Positions 8,308 through 17,067 of a stretch of 64,000 bases of DNA are shown here, in pieces. Under the pieces are notes generated by a model that worked only from the letters and a program-made list of their open reading frames with translations, searched no databases and was not told the DNA's origin. Origin of the DNA: Sinorhizobium shofinae. GTDB lineage: Bacteria > Pseudomonadota > Alphaproteobacteria > Rhizobiales > Rhizobiaceae. The DNA lies in contig MBFK01000061.1 in the NCBI GenBank assembly GCA_001704765.1, positions 62,001-126,000 on the forward strand, in the 5' to 3' direction. The stretch's first letter is position 1. Every line of letters begins with the position of its first letter. Both the position numbers and the translations under genes were made by a program.

Positions 8308-10161
8308 ATGAGCCAGAAAACCGTGCGCCTGACCATGGCACAGGCCGTGGCGCGGTTCATGACCCGGCAGATGACCGTCATCGATGGCAACCGCGTGCCG
8401 ATCTTCGGCGGCGTTTTCGCGATCTTCGGCCATGGCAATGTCGCCGGCGTCGGCGAGGCGCTCTATGCCGTGCGCGAAACCCTACCGACCTACCGTGCCC
8501 AGAACGAGCAGGGCATGGCCAACGCTGCGATCGCCTTCGCCAAGGCGAGCTTCCGCCGCCGCTTCATGGCCTGCACGAGCTCGATCGGCCCGGGCGCGCT
8601 CAACATGGTGACGTCGGCGGCGCTCGCCCATGTCAACCGCCTGCCGGTGCTGTTCCTGCCCGGCGACGTTTTCGCCAACCGCCGGCCCGACCCGGTGCTG
8701 CAGCAGGTGGAAAGCTTCGGCGACGCAACGATCTCGGCCAATGACTGCTTCCGCCCGGTGTCGCGCTATTTCGACCGTATCACCCGGCCCGAACAGATCA
8801 TTCCGGCGCTTCGCCGCGCCATGCAAGTGCTGACCGACCCGGCCGACTGCGGCCCCGTCACGCTGTCGCTCTGCCAGGACGTTCAGGCTGAAGCCTACGA
8901 CTATCCGGAATCCTTCTTCGACGAGAAGGTCTGGGTGCCGCGTCGCATCGAGCCCGATCTCGACGAGCTGGCGTCGGCGATTGCGACGCTGAAGGAAGCA
9001 AAGAAGCCGATCATCATCGCCGGCGGCGGCGTGCTCTATGCAGAAGCGACCGCGGAACTGGCTGACTTCGCCGAGAAGCACGGAATTCCGGTCGTCGAGA
9101 CGCAGGCCGGCAAGTCCGCGCTGCCGCATTCCCATCCGCTCAACATGGGCTCGGTCGGCGTCACCGGTACCTCCGCCTCCAATGCACTCGCGGAGGAGGC
9201 CGATGTGGTGCTCGCCGTCGGCTCGCGGCTCCAGGATTTCACGACCGGCTCCTGGGCGCTCTTCAAGAACGATGAACTGAAGATCGTCGGCCTCAATGTC
9301 CAGCCCTTCGATGCCGGCAAGCATAATGGCCTGCCGCTGATTTCCGACGCACGCGCCGGCCTCAACCGGATGTCCGGCGGGCTCGCTAGCTACAGGGCCG
9401 ACCCGAGTTGGACCGAGAAGGCAAAGGCGGCCAAGGCCGAGTGGCTAGCCGCGGCCGACAAGGCAACCGCGACGACCAATGCGACGCTTCCCTCCGACGC
9501 CCAGGTGATCGGCGCCGTCCAGCGCGCCCGCGGCGGCAGGAAGACAACGCTCGTCTGCGCGGCGGGCGGCCTGCCCGGCGAGTTGCACAAGCTCTGGCAG
9601 GCGGAAGAGCCCGGCGGCTACCACATGGAATACGGCTTCTCGACCATGGGCTATGAGGTGGCCGGCGGCCTCGGCGCCAAGCTCGCCAGACCCGAACGAG
9701 ACGTGATCGTCATGGTCGGCGACGGCAGCTACATGATGCTGAACTCGGAGATCGCTTCCTCGATCATGCTCGGCGCCAAGGTCACCATCGTGCTGCTCGA
9801 CAATGCCGGCTACGGCTGCATCAACCGGCTGCAGATGGAAACCGGCGGGGCGAACTTCAACAATCTGCTGAGGGACACGCATTACGTGGAGTTGCCGCAG
9901 ATCGACTTCGCCGCGCATGCCGCCGCCATGGGTGCCGTCACCCGCAAGGTCGGCTCGATCTCCGAACTCGAAGCGGCACTTGCGGAGACCGCAAGCGAAC
10001 AGCGCACGACCGTGATCGTCATCGATACCGATCCGCTGATCACCACCGAGGCGGGTGGCCATTGGTGGGACGTCGTGGTTCCGGAGGTTTCGGACCGCGC
10101 ACAGGTGAAAACGGCCCGCGAAGGCTACGAAAAGGCGCTCCAATCGCAGCGCTTCGGCTGA
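8308..10161 (+). CDS. iolD: 3D-(3,5/4)-trihydroxycyclohexane-1,2-dione hydrolase
   Basis: A protein of 617 residues. ATG 8308 follows a strong ribosome site (ctggaggaa) and was preferred to an in-frame codon at 8233. It is a thiamine-diphosphate enzyme of the acetolactate-synthase fold: an N-terminal Pyr domain (NRVPIFGGVFAIFGHGN), a central domain, and a C-terminal PP domain with GDGSYMMLNSEI for Mg-ThDP binding near residue 470. It opens the ring of the diketo-inositol to give 5-deoxyglucuronate. It is the third catabolic step, between IolE and IolB. It lies 120 bases after iolC, and a terminator-like hairpin stands behind it. Confidence 0.97.
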   Translation: MSQKTVRLTMAQAVARFMTRQMTVIDGNRVPIFGGVFAIFGHGNVAGVGEALYAVRETLPTYRAQNEQGMANAAIAFAKASFRRRFMACTSSIGPGALNMVTSAALAHVNRLPVLFLPGDVFANRRPDPVLQQVESFGDATISANDCFRPVSRYFDRITRPEQIIPALRRAMQVLTDPADCGPVTLSLCQDVQAEAYDYPESFFDEKVWVPRRIEPDLDELASAIATLKEAKKPIIIAGGGVLYAEATAELADFAEKHGIPVVETQAGKSALPHSHPLNMGSVGVTGTSASNALAEEADVVLAVGSRLQDFTTGSWALFKNDELKIVGLNVQPFDAGKHNGLPLISDARAGLNRMSGGLASYRADPSWTEKAKAAKAEWLAAADKATATTNATLPSDAQVIGAVQRARGGRKTTLVCAAGGLPGELHKLWQAEEPGGYHMEYGFSTMGYEVAGGLGAKLARPERDVIVMVGDGSYMMLNSEIASSIMLGAKVTIVLLDNAGYGCINRLQMETGGANFNNLLRDTHYVELPQIDFAAHAAAMGAVTRKVGSISELEAALAETASEQRTTVIVIDTDPLITTEAGGHWWDVVVPEVSDRAQVKTAREGYEKALQSQRFG

Positions 10162-10173
10162 TAATCAGAACTC

Positions 10174-10203
10174 AGCGCTCGCGTTTCCGACGCGGGCGCT
10201 TTT
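10174..10203 (+). terminator. Intrinsic-terminator-like hairpin between iolD and iolE
   Basis: Stem agcgctcgcg (10174-10183), loop tttccga, and stem cgcgggcgct (10191-10200), with one G-T pair, followed by TTTTG. The T run is short, so termination may be partial. If it is active, iolE and iolB need read-through or their own promoter. Confidence 0.6.
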
Positions 10204-10295
10204 GCATGTCCGGGCAAACAGCTCACCGCCCCCGCGCCAATCAAGACAAGGAACCGTCCGCACGCCAGCGGATGACGCGATAGAAAGTGAAAGAC

Positions 10296-11195
10296 ATGAT
10301 CCGCTATGGAACCAATCCGATCGCCTGGAGCAATGACGACGACCATTCGATCGGCGCGCATCTGACACTCGAGGATTGCCTCTCCGATTGCCAGAAGATC
10401 GGCTTCGACGGTATCGAGAAGGGCCACAAGATGCCGTCCGATCCGGAAGCGCTGAAGCAGAAGCTCGCCGCTTACGATCTCGTCTTCGTCTCGGGCTGGC
10501 ACTCGACCAATCTTCTCACCCACGACGTCGAAGCCGAGAAGAAGGCGATCCAGCCGCATCTCGATCTGCTGAAGCACAACGGCTGCAAGGTGGCGATCGT
10601 CTGCGAAACCTCGAACGCCATCCACGGCGATGATTCCAAATCCCTCGTCAAAGACAAACCGGTCCTGCCGAACGATCAGTGGAACAAGTTCGGCGCCGAT
10701 CTCGAAGCGATCGCGCAATATTGCGCCGACCAGGGCATCGAACTCGTCTATCATCACCACATGGGCACGATCGTCCAGACCGCCAAGGAAATCGACCTTT
10801 TGATGCAGAACACCGGCCCGGCGACGAAGCTGCTGCTCGATACTGGCCACGCCTGGTTCGGCGGCTCCGATCCGGCGGAAGTGGCGCGGAAATACATGCA
10901 CCGCGTCCGCCATATCCACTGCAAGAACGTCCGCCCGGCGGTTCGCAAGATCGTCGAAGGCGAAGGCCTCTCTTTCCTCGAGGGCGTGCGCCGCGGCGTC
11001 TTCACGGTCCCTGGCGACTCCCAAGGCGGCGTCGACTTCCTGCCGGTGCTGAAAATCGCGGCCGAACACGGCTACGATGGCTGGTTGGTGATCGAGGCCG
11101 AGCAGGATTCGGCCGTGCGCAACCCCTTCGAATACCAGTCGCTCGGACTGAAATCGTTGAAGGCGTTTGCGAAGGAAGCCGGGCTCGACAAGTAG
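10296..11195 (+). CDS. iolE: Myo-inosose-2 dehydratase
   Basis: A protein of 299 residues from ATG 10296. GTG 10287 would add three residues. It belongs to the xylose isomerase-like TIM-barrel family (AP_endonuc_2). It opens with [16 protein letters not shown], and further landmarks are [10 protein letters not shown] near residue 150 and [11 protein letters not shown] near 180, which supply metal-binding residues. It removes water from scyllo-inosose to give the diketone used by IolD. The order iolC-iolD-iolE-iolB fits a rhizobial iol operon, although the gap of 134 bases before iolE contains a hairpin that could separate transcripts. Confidence 0.95.
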   Translation: MIRYGTNPIAWSNDDDHSIGAHLTLEDCLSDCQKIGFDGIEKGHKMPSDPEALKQKLAAYDLVFVSGWHSTNLLTHDVEAEKKAIQPHLDLLKHNGCKVAIVCETSNAIHGDDSKSLVKDKPVLPNDQWNKFGADLEAIAQYCADQGIELVYHHHMGTIVQTAKEIDLLMQNTGPATKLLLDTGHAWFGGSDPAEVARKYMHRVRHIHCKNVRPAVRKIVEGEGLSFLEGVRRGVFTVPGDSQGGVDFLPVLKIAAEHGYDGWLVIEAEQDSAVRNPFEYQSLGLKSLKAFAKEAGLDK

Positions 11196-11225
11196 ACCCG
11201 GGCGGCTGCGCGCTTGACAGGTAAC

Positions 11226-11292
11226 GCCCCTCATCCGCCCTGCCGGGCACCTTCTCCCCGCAAGCGGGGAGGAGGGACCTAGGGTGAGGGGC
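11226..11292 (+). repeat. RIME-like intergenic palindromic element
   Basis: An imperfect palindrome that begins gcccctcatccgccctgcc and ends agggtgaggggc, with the inner arms cttctccccgc and gcgggga-ggaggg. This layout is typical of the Rhizobium intergenic mosaic elements (RIME) of Rhizobium and Sinorhizobium. It lies between iolE and iolB and would form a stable hairpin in a read-through transcript. A related copy in reverse orientation is at about 55.05 kb. Confidence 0.8.
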
Positions 11293-11342
11293 TGTCGCAC
11301 GAGCTGGTCCAAAGGTGAACAGAACATAAGGAGACCGTCGAC

Positions 11343-12143
11343 ATGTCCAAACTGCTCGTCAAACCCCAGGCACAATCCGGCCTGGTGCAGGAGATCACGC
11401 CCGAGAGCGCTGGCTGGACCTTTGTCGGTTTCGCGCTCAACCGGCTGAAGCCCGGCGAGAGGGCCGGCGGCGAAGCGGGAGACAAGGAGCTCTGCCTCGT
11501 GCTTGTCACCGGCAAGGCGAAGATCTCCGTCGACGGCGAGGATTTCGGCGAACTCGGCGAGCGCATGACGCCCTTCGAGGGACAGCCCTATGCGGTTTAT
11601 GTGCCGAAGGGCAGCAAGTGGCAGGCGGAGGCGACGACGGACCTCGACCTCGCCATCTGCTCGGCGCCGGGCGGCGAGGGCTTCAAGGCCAAGGTCATCC
11701 GCCCCGGCACCCATCCGCAGATGACGCGCGGCAAGGGCACCAACACCCGCTACGTCACCAACATCATGCCGGAGGACGACGGCTCGGCGCAGTCGCTGCT
11801 CGTCGTCGAGGTGATCACCCCGGGCGGCCACACCTCGTCTTACCCGCCGCACAAGCACGACCAGGACAACCTGCCGGCCGAAAGCTATCTGGAAGAAACC
11901 TATTACCACCGCCTCAACCCGCCGCAGGGTTTTGCTATGCAGCGCGTCTATACGGACGATCGGTCGCTCGACGAGACCATGGCGGTGGAAGACGGCGACG
12001 TGACGCTCGTTCCGAAGGGCTACCACCCGGTTGCCGCTATCCACGGCTACGACGCCTATTATCTCAACGTCATGGCGGGTCCCAAACGGATCTGGAAATT
12101 CCACAACGCCAAGGAACACGAATGGCTGTTTACGGGCATCTGA
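11343..12143 (+). CDS. iolB: 5-deoxy-glucuronate isomerase
   Basis: A protein of 266 residues, the normal length. It has the bicupin fold of the KduI/IolB family. The metal site is seen in SYPPHKHDQDNLPAESYLEE (near residue 165), which gives two histidines and a glutamate, with a later histidine in PKGYHPVAAIHGYDAYYLN. It converts 5-deoxyglucuronate to 2-deoxy-5-keto-gluconate, the substrate of IolC. The ribosome site is aaggagac, ending 8 bases before ATG. It is the last iol gene of the cluster; a repeat element and an unrelated GFA-family gene follow. Confidence 0.96.
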   Translation: MSKLLVKPQAQSGLVQEITPESAGWTFVGFALNRLKPGERAGGEAGDKELCLVLVTGKAKISVDGEDFGELGERMTPFEGQPYAVYVPKGSKWQAEATTDLDLAICSAPGGEGFKAKVIRPGTHPQMTRGKGTNTRYVTNIMPEDDGSAQSLLVVEVITPGGHTSSYPPHKHDQDNLPAESYLEETYYHRLNPPQGFAMQRVYTDDRSLDETMAVEDGDVTLVPKGYHPVAAIHGYDAYYLNVMAGPKRIWKFHNAKEHEWLFTGI

Positions 12144-12208
12144 CCGGCTCCTGAATAAGACACGCGGCGCTATAGACGAACAGCGTCAAAGCTCTATCGT
12201 ATTCTTTC

Positions 12209-12315
12209 CTACAACGCCGTGCGTCTTTTTAGGCGCACAAAGGTCGCTGTAGCACTTTGAATTGCTGCACGTCTTAATCCTTAAATCGGCTACGATTGAA
12301 GGAAACATGCAGTAG
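12209..12315 (+). repeat. Two-hairpin intergenic repeat, copy 1
   Basis: A 107-bp copy of the mosaic element found five times here. It runs from ctacaacgccgtgcg to ggaaacatgcagtag. Its first half can fold through the outer arms and the inner gtgcgtc/ggcgcac arms. Its second half pairs the gcac/gcatg ends around taaatcgg. The second hairpin of this copy is less regular than the others. It ends 24 bases before the GFA-family start, so it may form the 5' leader of that gene. Confidence 0.8.
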
Positions 12316-12339
12316 GGAAGAGCGACGAGGAGCGTTTTC

Positions 12340-12744
12340 ATGCGTGTCGACGGCCAATGTCATTGCGGCTTCGTGACCTATGAGGCGGAGATCGATCCCG
12401 AAGACGTCACGATTTGCCACTGCACCGACTGCCAGCGACTGACCGGCTCCGCCTATCGCGTCACGGCGAGCACGCCGCGCGCGTCGTTCCGGCTGACCGG
12501 CGGCGAGCCGAAGCTCTACATCAAGATCGCCGAGAACGGGCGCAAACGCCTGCAATTCTTCTGCCCGCAATGCGGCTCGCCGATCCATACGACCGGGACG
12601 GACGAGGATGCGGAAGAGATCGGCATCCGCGTTGGCACGATCAACCAGCGGCGCGAGCTCCGGCCGCGGGCGCAGATCTGGTGCGCCTCCGCCCTGCCCT
12701 GGATCGGCGACATCGCGCAACTGCCGGGGCGGCCGCGGGAATAG
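12340..12744 (+). CDS. GFA-family (glutathione-dependent formaldehyde-activating, CENP-V-like) protein
   Basis: A protein of 134 residues. It carries the zinc-binding cysteines of the GFA fold: GQCHCGFVTYEA at residues 5-16, CHCTDCQRLTGSAYR near 26, and FFCPQCGSPIHTTG near 69. These correspond to the CxC, CxxC and CxxCG sites of the family. The founding member speeds the reaction of formaldehyde with glutathione, but most homologues are uncharacterised and that activity should not be assumed. The gene stands alone, downstream of a repeat and convergent with the epimerase gene. Confidence 0.88.
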   Translation: MRVDGQCHCGFVTYEAEIDPEDVTICHCTDCQRLTGSAYRVTASTPRASFRLTGGEPKLYIKIAENGRKRLQFFCPQCGSPIHTTGTDEDAEEIGIRVGTINQRRELRPRAQIWCASALPWIGDIAQLPGRPRE

Positions 12745-12766
12745 CCGACGCGTCGGGCGACATGCA

Positions 12767-13750
12767 TTAAGCCACCGGATAAGGCCCATCCGCGAAGACC
12801 TCGTCGTGATAGCCCTTGGCACCGATCTCGCGCGCCAAGGGGCTGCGGAAATCGTCGTCGCGACGGAGGCAGGACAGCACGTGGCGGAAGTCGTATTTCG
12901 GCTTCCAGCCAAGGGACGCCATCGCACGTGCGCTCACATAGACGCGGTCGATCGATGGAAAGAGCTTCCAGCCCCGCTCCGCATAAAGCGCCTCGCAGTC
13001 AGGGAAGTGACGCAACACGATACGCGCGGCATCCGTCCGCAATGCGACAAGGTCGTCCGGCGTAAATGGCGTGGGTGCCGAGACGATATAGCGCCCGAAG
13101 CCGATCTCCTTCGCCTTCTCCAGCGCCGAGAGATGGGCGCTCACGACATCCTCGATGTCCGCCCGCCGGTAGAGCAGCTCGTTCGCCTGGGCGTTCTCCG
13201 TCTCGTAACGGCTGCGGATCTCCGCATCGTCGTCCGCCTCGGGAAAGAAGCGCGAGGTGCGCAGAATGATGACGGGCAGACCGTGGCGCCGGGCGAAGAG
13301 TTCGCAAAGCCCTTCCGCCGCAACCTTGCTGACGCCGTAGATGTTGCGCGGGATCGGCGTCACGTCCTCGGTGATCCAGGCCGCCGGAGCGCCGGGTTCC
13401 GGGGTAAGCGCCGATCCAAAGGCACTTGTGGTGCTGGTGAAGACGAAGGCGCCGACGCCCACCTCGGTTGCCGCTTCGACCAGATTGAGCGTGCCGGCGA
13501 TATTCGTCTGGACGAATTCGGAGTAACCATGAGTGGCGACATGCGGCTTGTGAAGCGTCGCCGCGTGGATGACGGCGCGCACGCCCTTGATGGCATGATG
13601 CACGAAGGCGGGATCGGCGACCGAGCCGACATGATCGGTGCAATCTGAAGCCTTGATGTCGATGCCGCGCACCGGACGCCCTGCCCCGCGCAACATCCGC
13701 ATCAGCGCCTCACCCAGATGGCCGGCGCTTCCCGTCACCAGAATCGTCAT
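12767..13750 (-). CDS. NAD-dependent epimerase/dehydratase (extended SDR)
   Basis: A protein of 327 residues. The N terminus MTILVTGSAGHLGEALMRML is the glycine-rich TGxxGxxG nucleotide-binding site. The catalytic YxxxK appears as YGVSKVAAEGL near residue 138, with serine/threonine residues in TSTTSAFGS shortly before it. These are hallmarks of extended short-chain dehydrogenases that modify nucleotide sugars or similar substrates. The substrate is not clear. It is not part of a polysaccharide cluster; the neighbours are a GFA protein (convergent) and an XRE regulator (same strand, 73 bases upstream). Confidence 0.88.
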   Translation of the reverse strand: MTILVTGSAGHLGEALMRMLRGAGRPVRGIDIKASDCTDHVGSVADPAFVHHAIKGVRAVIHAATLHKPHVATHGYSEFVQTNIAGTLNLVEAATEVGVGAFVFTSTTSAFGSALTPEPGAPAAWITEDVTPIPRNIYGVSKVAAEGLCELFARRHGLPVIILRTSRFFPEADDDAEIRSRYETENAQANELLYRRADIEDVVSAHLSALEKAKEIGFGRYIVSAPTPFTPDDLVALRTDAARIVLRHFPDCEALYAERGWKLFPSIDRVYVSARAMASLGWKPKYDFRHVLSCLRRDDDFRSPLAREIGAKGYHDEVFADGPYPVA

Positions 13751-13823
13751 GCGTCACTCCTCGTTTTCCTTGAGGCTAACCGCGGTCGGACGGGAGGAAC
13801 AACGCATAAATTATGCGTCGCAA

Positions 13824-14354
13824 TCACGTCAGCGTCGTCACCAGGCGCCCCGTCGCCCCGTCAGCGAGAGGAAGGCGTTCCCAGAGCACCCGGCCCGCGA
13901 CGATCGGCACGTCGTCGCGGCCGTTCGGCCCGGTCTCGACGACAAGCGACGCCGTTTGACCGTCGTACCAGCCAAGGTCTTGAAGCGTTCCCTCTGCCTG
14001 CTGGATGCCTTCGGATGCATAACGGAACATCGGTATCCCGAGCATGTCTCGACGCCATTCCATCCGCCGGGCCGGTGATGCCACCAGCAGCCGATGCGAG
14101 TGGTCGCAAATGAGATGGACGCGCGCCGTCGAGGTTTCGACCAGTCGCTTGATGGCCGCATCGGCGGTCGATGCCCCACTTGCGAAAAGGCGTTCAAGGG
14201 CGGCCTGCTGATCCTCGGCAGGTATCAGGACGCCTGTCTCCCAGCGTGACACGGTCGCCTGCGTGACGTTCAAAAGTTCCGCCACGTGGCTCTGCTTGAA
14301 GCCGCGCATGAGCCGCAAACGCTTCAGCGCCCGCCCTGTGTAAAGCATTGCCAC
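13824..14354 (-). CDS. XRE-family transcriptional regulator with C-terminal sensor-like region
   Basis: A protein of 176 residues; ATG 14348 is an alternative start two codons later. Residues 8-62 are a HTH_3 (Cro/CI) domain: LKRLRLMRGFKQSHVAELLN, then VTQATVSRWETG, which is the recognition helix. The remaining hundred residues (LVETSTARVHLICDHSHRLL onward) have no DNA-binding features and resemble a small ligand-binding or PAS-like region, but I do not recognise the family. It lies upstream of the epimerase on the same strand and diverges from the AraC gene. Confidence 0.8.
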   Translation of the reverse strand: MAMLYTGRALKRLRLMRGFKQSHVAELLNVTQATVSRWETGVLIPAEDQQAALERLFASGASTADAAIKRLVETSTARVHLICDHSHRLLVASPARRMEWRRDMLGIPMFRYASEGIQQAEGTLQDLGWYDGQTASLVVETGPNGRDDVPIVAGRVLWERLPLADGATGRLVTTLT

Positions 14355-14477
14355 CTCCTTCGAAGCCGAACCGCGTGCCCGCTTTGCCGCCAGACAATTG
14401 AAAGGCTATACCAGTATTCGGGCTCAACGAAGCAAAGCTATGGCGATCGAAGCGTGACGAAAGGCCAATTCAGGGTG

Positions 14478-15266
14478 ATGCCGCACCGCATTGCCGGCGT
14501 CGAGGTGGTCGAGGCCGCGACGCGCCACGCCTTCGCGCGCCACACCCATGAGCAGTTCGGCATCGGGCTCATTCATCAGGGCGCGCAGACGTCGCTGAGC
14601 GGGCGCGGCACCGTCGAAGCGGAGGCGGGCGACGTGATCACCGTCAATCCGGGCGAGGTCCATGACGGAGCGCCGATCGGCGACGCCGGCCGCTCCTGGC
14701 GGATGCTCTATCTCGAGCCGTCGCTGGTCGACGCCGCCGTCGGCGACATCAGCGAAGGGCGAAGGAAGACCTGCGAGTTCGCAGATCCGGTCATCCGGAA
14801 CGTCGCCCTTGCCGGCCGGTTTCGCGCCATCTTCGCGGTCACGGCGACCGCAGGTGGCGACGAGGCGAAGCTTCGTTGGGAGGAATTGGCCGTGACGATG
14901 CTGGCCGAGGCGATGCGTCTCGTGCCCCGGTGCCCCGACAAGCACAAAGTGCCCGCTTCAATCGCGGCCGCGGTCGGCCTGATTGACGACGATCCGCTGA
15001 TGCCCCTCACCCTTGCGGACCTCGCCCGCGCGAGCGGATTGAGCCGATTTCAGGTCGTACGCGGCTTTGCCAGGGCGACCGGCCTGACGCCGCATGCCTA
15101 TCTCATGCAGCGGCGCATCGATATCGTTCGCCGGCTGATCGGCGAGGGCACGCCGCTTGCGGATGCGGCGATTGCCGGCGGTTTTGCCGACCAGAGCCAT
15201 ATGACGCGGGTCTTCGTGCGCAAATACGGCTTTTCGCCCGGCGCCTATGCGCGGGCTGTGAACTGA
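14478..15266 (+). CDS. AraC-family transcriptional regulator with cupin ligand domain
   Basis: A protein of 262 residues from ATG 14478. GTG 14454 is also possible. The N-terminal half is an AraC-type cupin (HTHEQFGIGLIHQGAQ and VITVNPGEVHDGAPIGD). The C-terminal hundred residues hold two helix-turn-helix motifs: LADLARASGLSRFQVVRGFA and IAGGFADQSHMTRVFVRKYG followed by SPGAY. This type often controls the gene next to it. Here that is the EamA exporter 74 bases downstream, which suggests that it regulates export in response to a small molecule. Confidence 0.9.
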   Translation: MPHRIAGVEVVEAATRHAFARHTHEQFGIGLIHQGAQTSLSGRGTVEAEAGDVITVNPGEVHDGAPIGDAGRSWRMLYLEPSLVDAAVGDISEGRRKTCEFADPVIRNVALAGRFRAIFAVTATAGGDEAKLRWEELAVTMLAEAMRLVPRCPDKHKVPASIAAAVGLIDDDPLMPLTLADLARASGLSRFQVVRGFARATGLTPHAYLMQRRIDIVRRLIGEGTPLADAAIAGGFADQSHMTRVFVRKYGFSPGAYARAVN

Positions 15267-15340
15267 GATCCTGCAATTTCGTTCAAGACCGCCGATCCCT
15301 GATCAGGTTTCCTGCCGCCTACGATCAAGGGAGCGGCGGC

Positions 15341-16252
15341 ATGTCTAAGCAATTTCAAGGTTATCTCTGTCTGTCGCTCGCTATGGTGCTGGTGGGCAGT
15401 ACGGTCGTCGCGAGCAAAGTCATCGCCTCCGGCCTGCCGCCTTTCACGGCGACGGCGATGCGTTTCGCCATCGCCTTCCCGCTCTTCTTCTTCCTCATTC
15501 GGCTGACCGCAACGCCGTGGCCGCGCGTCACAAGACGCGACTGGGTCATTTTGCTCCTGCAGGCGGGTGCCGGCAGCGTCGGCTATACGACCCTGCTCAT
15601 TTCCGGATTGAAGATCACCCCTGCAGCGGACGCCGGCGTGATCATCGGCACGCTTCCCGTCGTTTCCGCTGCGATCGCCATCGTCGTCCTCGGTGAACGA
15701 CCGCGGCGCTCCGTTCTCCTGGCGGTCGCCCTTGCCGCCGCGGGGGTCCTGGCGATCGTTTTCCGACCCGATGCCGGCCGTCCGCATTCTCTCGCGGGCA
15801 GCGCCCTCATACTCGGCGCGGTCGTCTGCGAGGGCCTTTTCATCCTCCTCAACAAGCGCCTGAAGACCGAAATCCCGCCGCTCGCCCTGTCTTGCCTGAT
15901 GGCGTGTCTCGGTGGCGCGATCGCCGCGCCGATTGCGGTTGCGGAGCTTCCCTTGATCGGCTCGATAACCGTGCCGGCCATCGCCGCGGTCATCTATTAT
16001 GCGCTCGTGCCGACCGTCGGTGGCTTCGTGCTCTGGTATGCGGGGCTGGCGAAAGTGAGCGGCTCAGAAGCTTCGGTCTTCACGGCGCTGGCGCCGGTTT
16101 CCGCGGTGCTTCTTGCCTTCGCGGTGCTCGGCGAGCCCTTGGCGCTCAATCAGTTGCTCGGCATCGGTTGCGTTCTTGCCGCTGTCGTCTGCATTGGTCT
16201 GCCCGCATCGAGGACGCCGAGCGCCCTGCGCCCGCAATCCAAAGCACTATGA
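15341..16252 (+). CDS. EamA/DMT-family transporter
   Basis: A protein of 303 residues with about ten hydrophobic segments and two EamA repeats (about residues 10-140 and 155-290). Repeat landmarks are ITPAADAGVIIGTLPVVSA with AIVVLGERP in the first half, and GSEASVFTALAPVSAVLLAF with VLGEPL in the second. The family exports amino acids, metabolites or drugs across the inner membrane. Its position directly behind an AraC regulator suggests regulated efflux. The start is ATG 15341. The B3/4-domain gene begins 13 bases after the stop and is probably in the same transcript. Confidence 0.9.
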   Translation: MSKQFQGYLCLSLAMVLVGSTVVASKVIASGLPPFTATAMRFAIAFPLFFFLIRLTATPWPRVTRRDWVILLLQAGAGSVGYTTLLISGLKITPAADAGVIIGTLPVVSAAIAIVVLGERPRRSVLLAVALAAAGVLAIVFRPDAGRPHSLAGSALILGAVVCEGLFILLNKRLKTEIPPLALSCLMACLGGAIAAPIAVAELPLIGSITVPAIAAVIYYALVPTVGGFVLWYAGLAKVSGSEASVFTALAPVSAVLLAFAVLGEPLALNQLLGIGCVLAAVVCIGLPASRTPSALRPQSKAL

Positions 16253-16265
16253 GAAAGAGGGACCC

Positions 16266-16958
16266 ATGTATTTCCGTCACTCGAGCGATGTCTGGAGCGA
16301 GTTCCCCGAGCTTGCGGCGGGCGTCATTTATGTAGAGGGCATTCATCGGGCCGTATCCGTCACACCCTGTGTCGCGCAGTTCGAGGCCGTGGCGAAAGCC
16401 CGACTTGCAGATGATGCGGAGGGCGAACTTCCCGAAATACAGGCCTGGCGTCGCGCCTTCTCGCGCATGGGGCTGAAGCCGACGCAATATCGCTCAGCCT
16501 CCGAGGCGCTGCTCAGGCGGTTCAGGAAGGAGGGAGCGCTGCCAAAAATCCATCCGCTGATCGATCTTTGCAATGCGGCTTCGATGGCACTTGCCCTTCC
16601 CGTTGCAGTCTTCGATCTCGCCAGGGTGGCCGGTCACCTGGAGGTGCGGCGTGCCGCCGGCGACGAGATCTACATGACGTTTACCGGCGAGATCGAGCAT
16701 CCCGAGCCGCAGGAAGTCATCTTCGCCGACGCGGAAGGGCGTGCCCATGCACGACGCTGGACCAATCGTCAGGGTGGCTATTCGGCTGTCCGCGACGAGA
16801 CTGCGCGCGTGCTGATCGTCGCCGAGGCGCTGCATGCCGACGCGGCGGCTGACGTGGAACGGCTGGTCGATGCGCTCGACACAGCCATCCGCGTTGTCTG
16901 GTCCGTCGAGCCCCGAAGCGCGATATTGGGCCGGACGGCGTCGCGTTTTGATTGCTGA
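16266..16958 (+). CDS. B3/4-domain protein (phenylalanyl-tRNA synthetase beta-like)
   Basis: A protein of 230 residues. ATG 16266 has gaaagaggga upstream; a longer frame would overlap the EamA gene by 140 bases. The middle (about residues 50-200) is a stand-alone B3/4 domain, recognised by GLKPTQYRSASEALLRRF and by LIDLCNAASMALALPVAVFD. In phenylalanyl-tRNA synthetase this domain edits mischarged tRNA. Free-standing versions are widespread, and their role, perhaps hydrolysis of a wrong aminoacyl-tRNA, is not settled. Its pairing with a putative metabolite exporter suggests a link with unusual amino acids, but that is inference. Confidence 0.85.
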   Translation: MYFRHSSDVWSEFPELAAGVIYVEGIHRAVSVTPCVAQFEAVAKARLADDAEGELPEIQAWRRAFSRMGLKPTQYRSASEALLRRFRKEGALPKIHPLIDLCNAASMALALPVAVFDLARVAGHLEVRRAAGDEIYMTFTGEIEHPEPQEVIFADAEGRAHARRWTNRQGGYSAVRDETARVLIVAEALHADAAADVERLVDALDTAIRVVWSVEPRSAILGRTASRFDC

Positions 16959-17067
16959 GCGGACGCCTTCTCCTTGGGCATCGCCTCACTGCTGCCAAAA
17001 TGCTTTGACGGGCTAAAAAGCGTTCCAATGTCATCTGCCCCGAACGGCGATACCGGACGGCAACCGC

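Noticed and set aside
6940-8433. A minus-strand frame of 497 codons opposite iolC
   Set aside because: It is a shadow of the kinase/DUF2090 fusion and has no independent features.
10125-12119. A long minus-strand frame opposite iolE and iolB
   Set aside because: It spans two recognised genes and an intergenic RIME element and shows no motif of its own.
12608-13648. A plus-strand frame of 346 codons opposite the epimerase gene
   Set aside because: The minus strand carries an SDR with TGxxGxxG and YxxxK, and the plus frame has none of this and starts inside the GFA gene.
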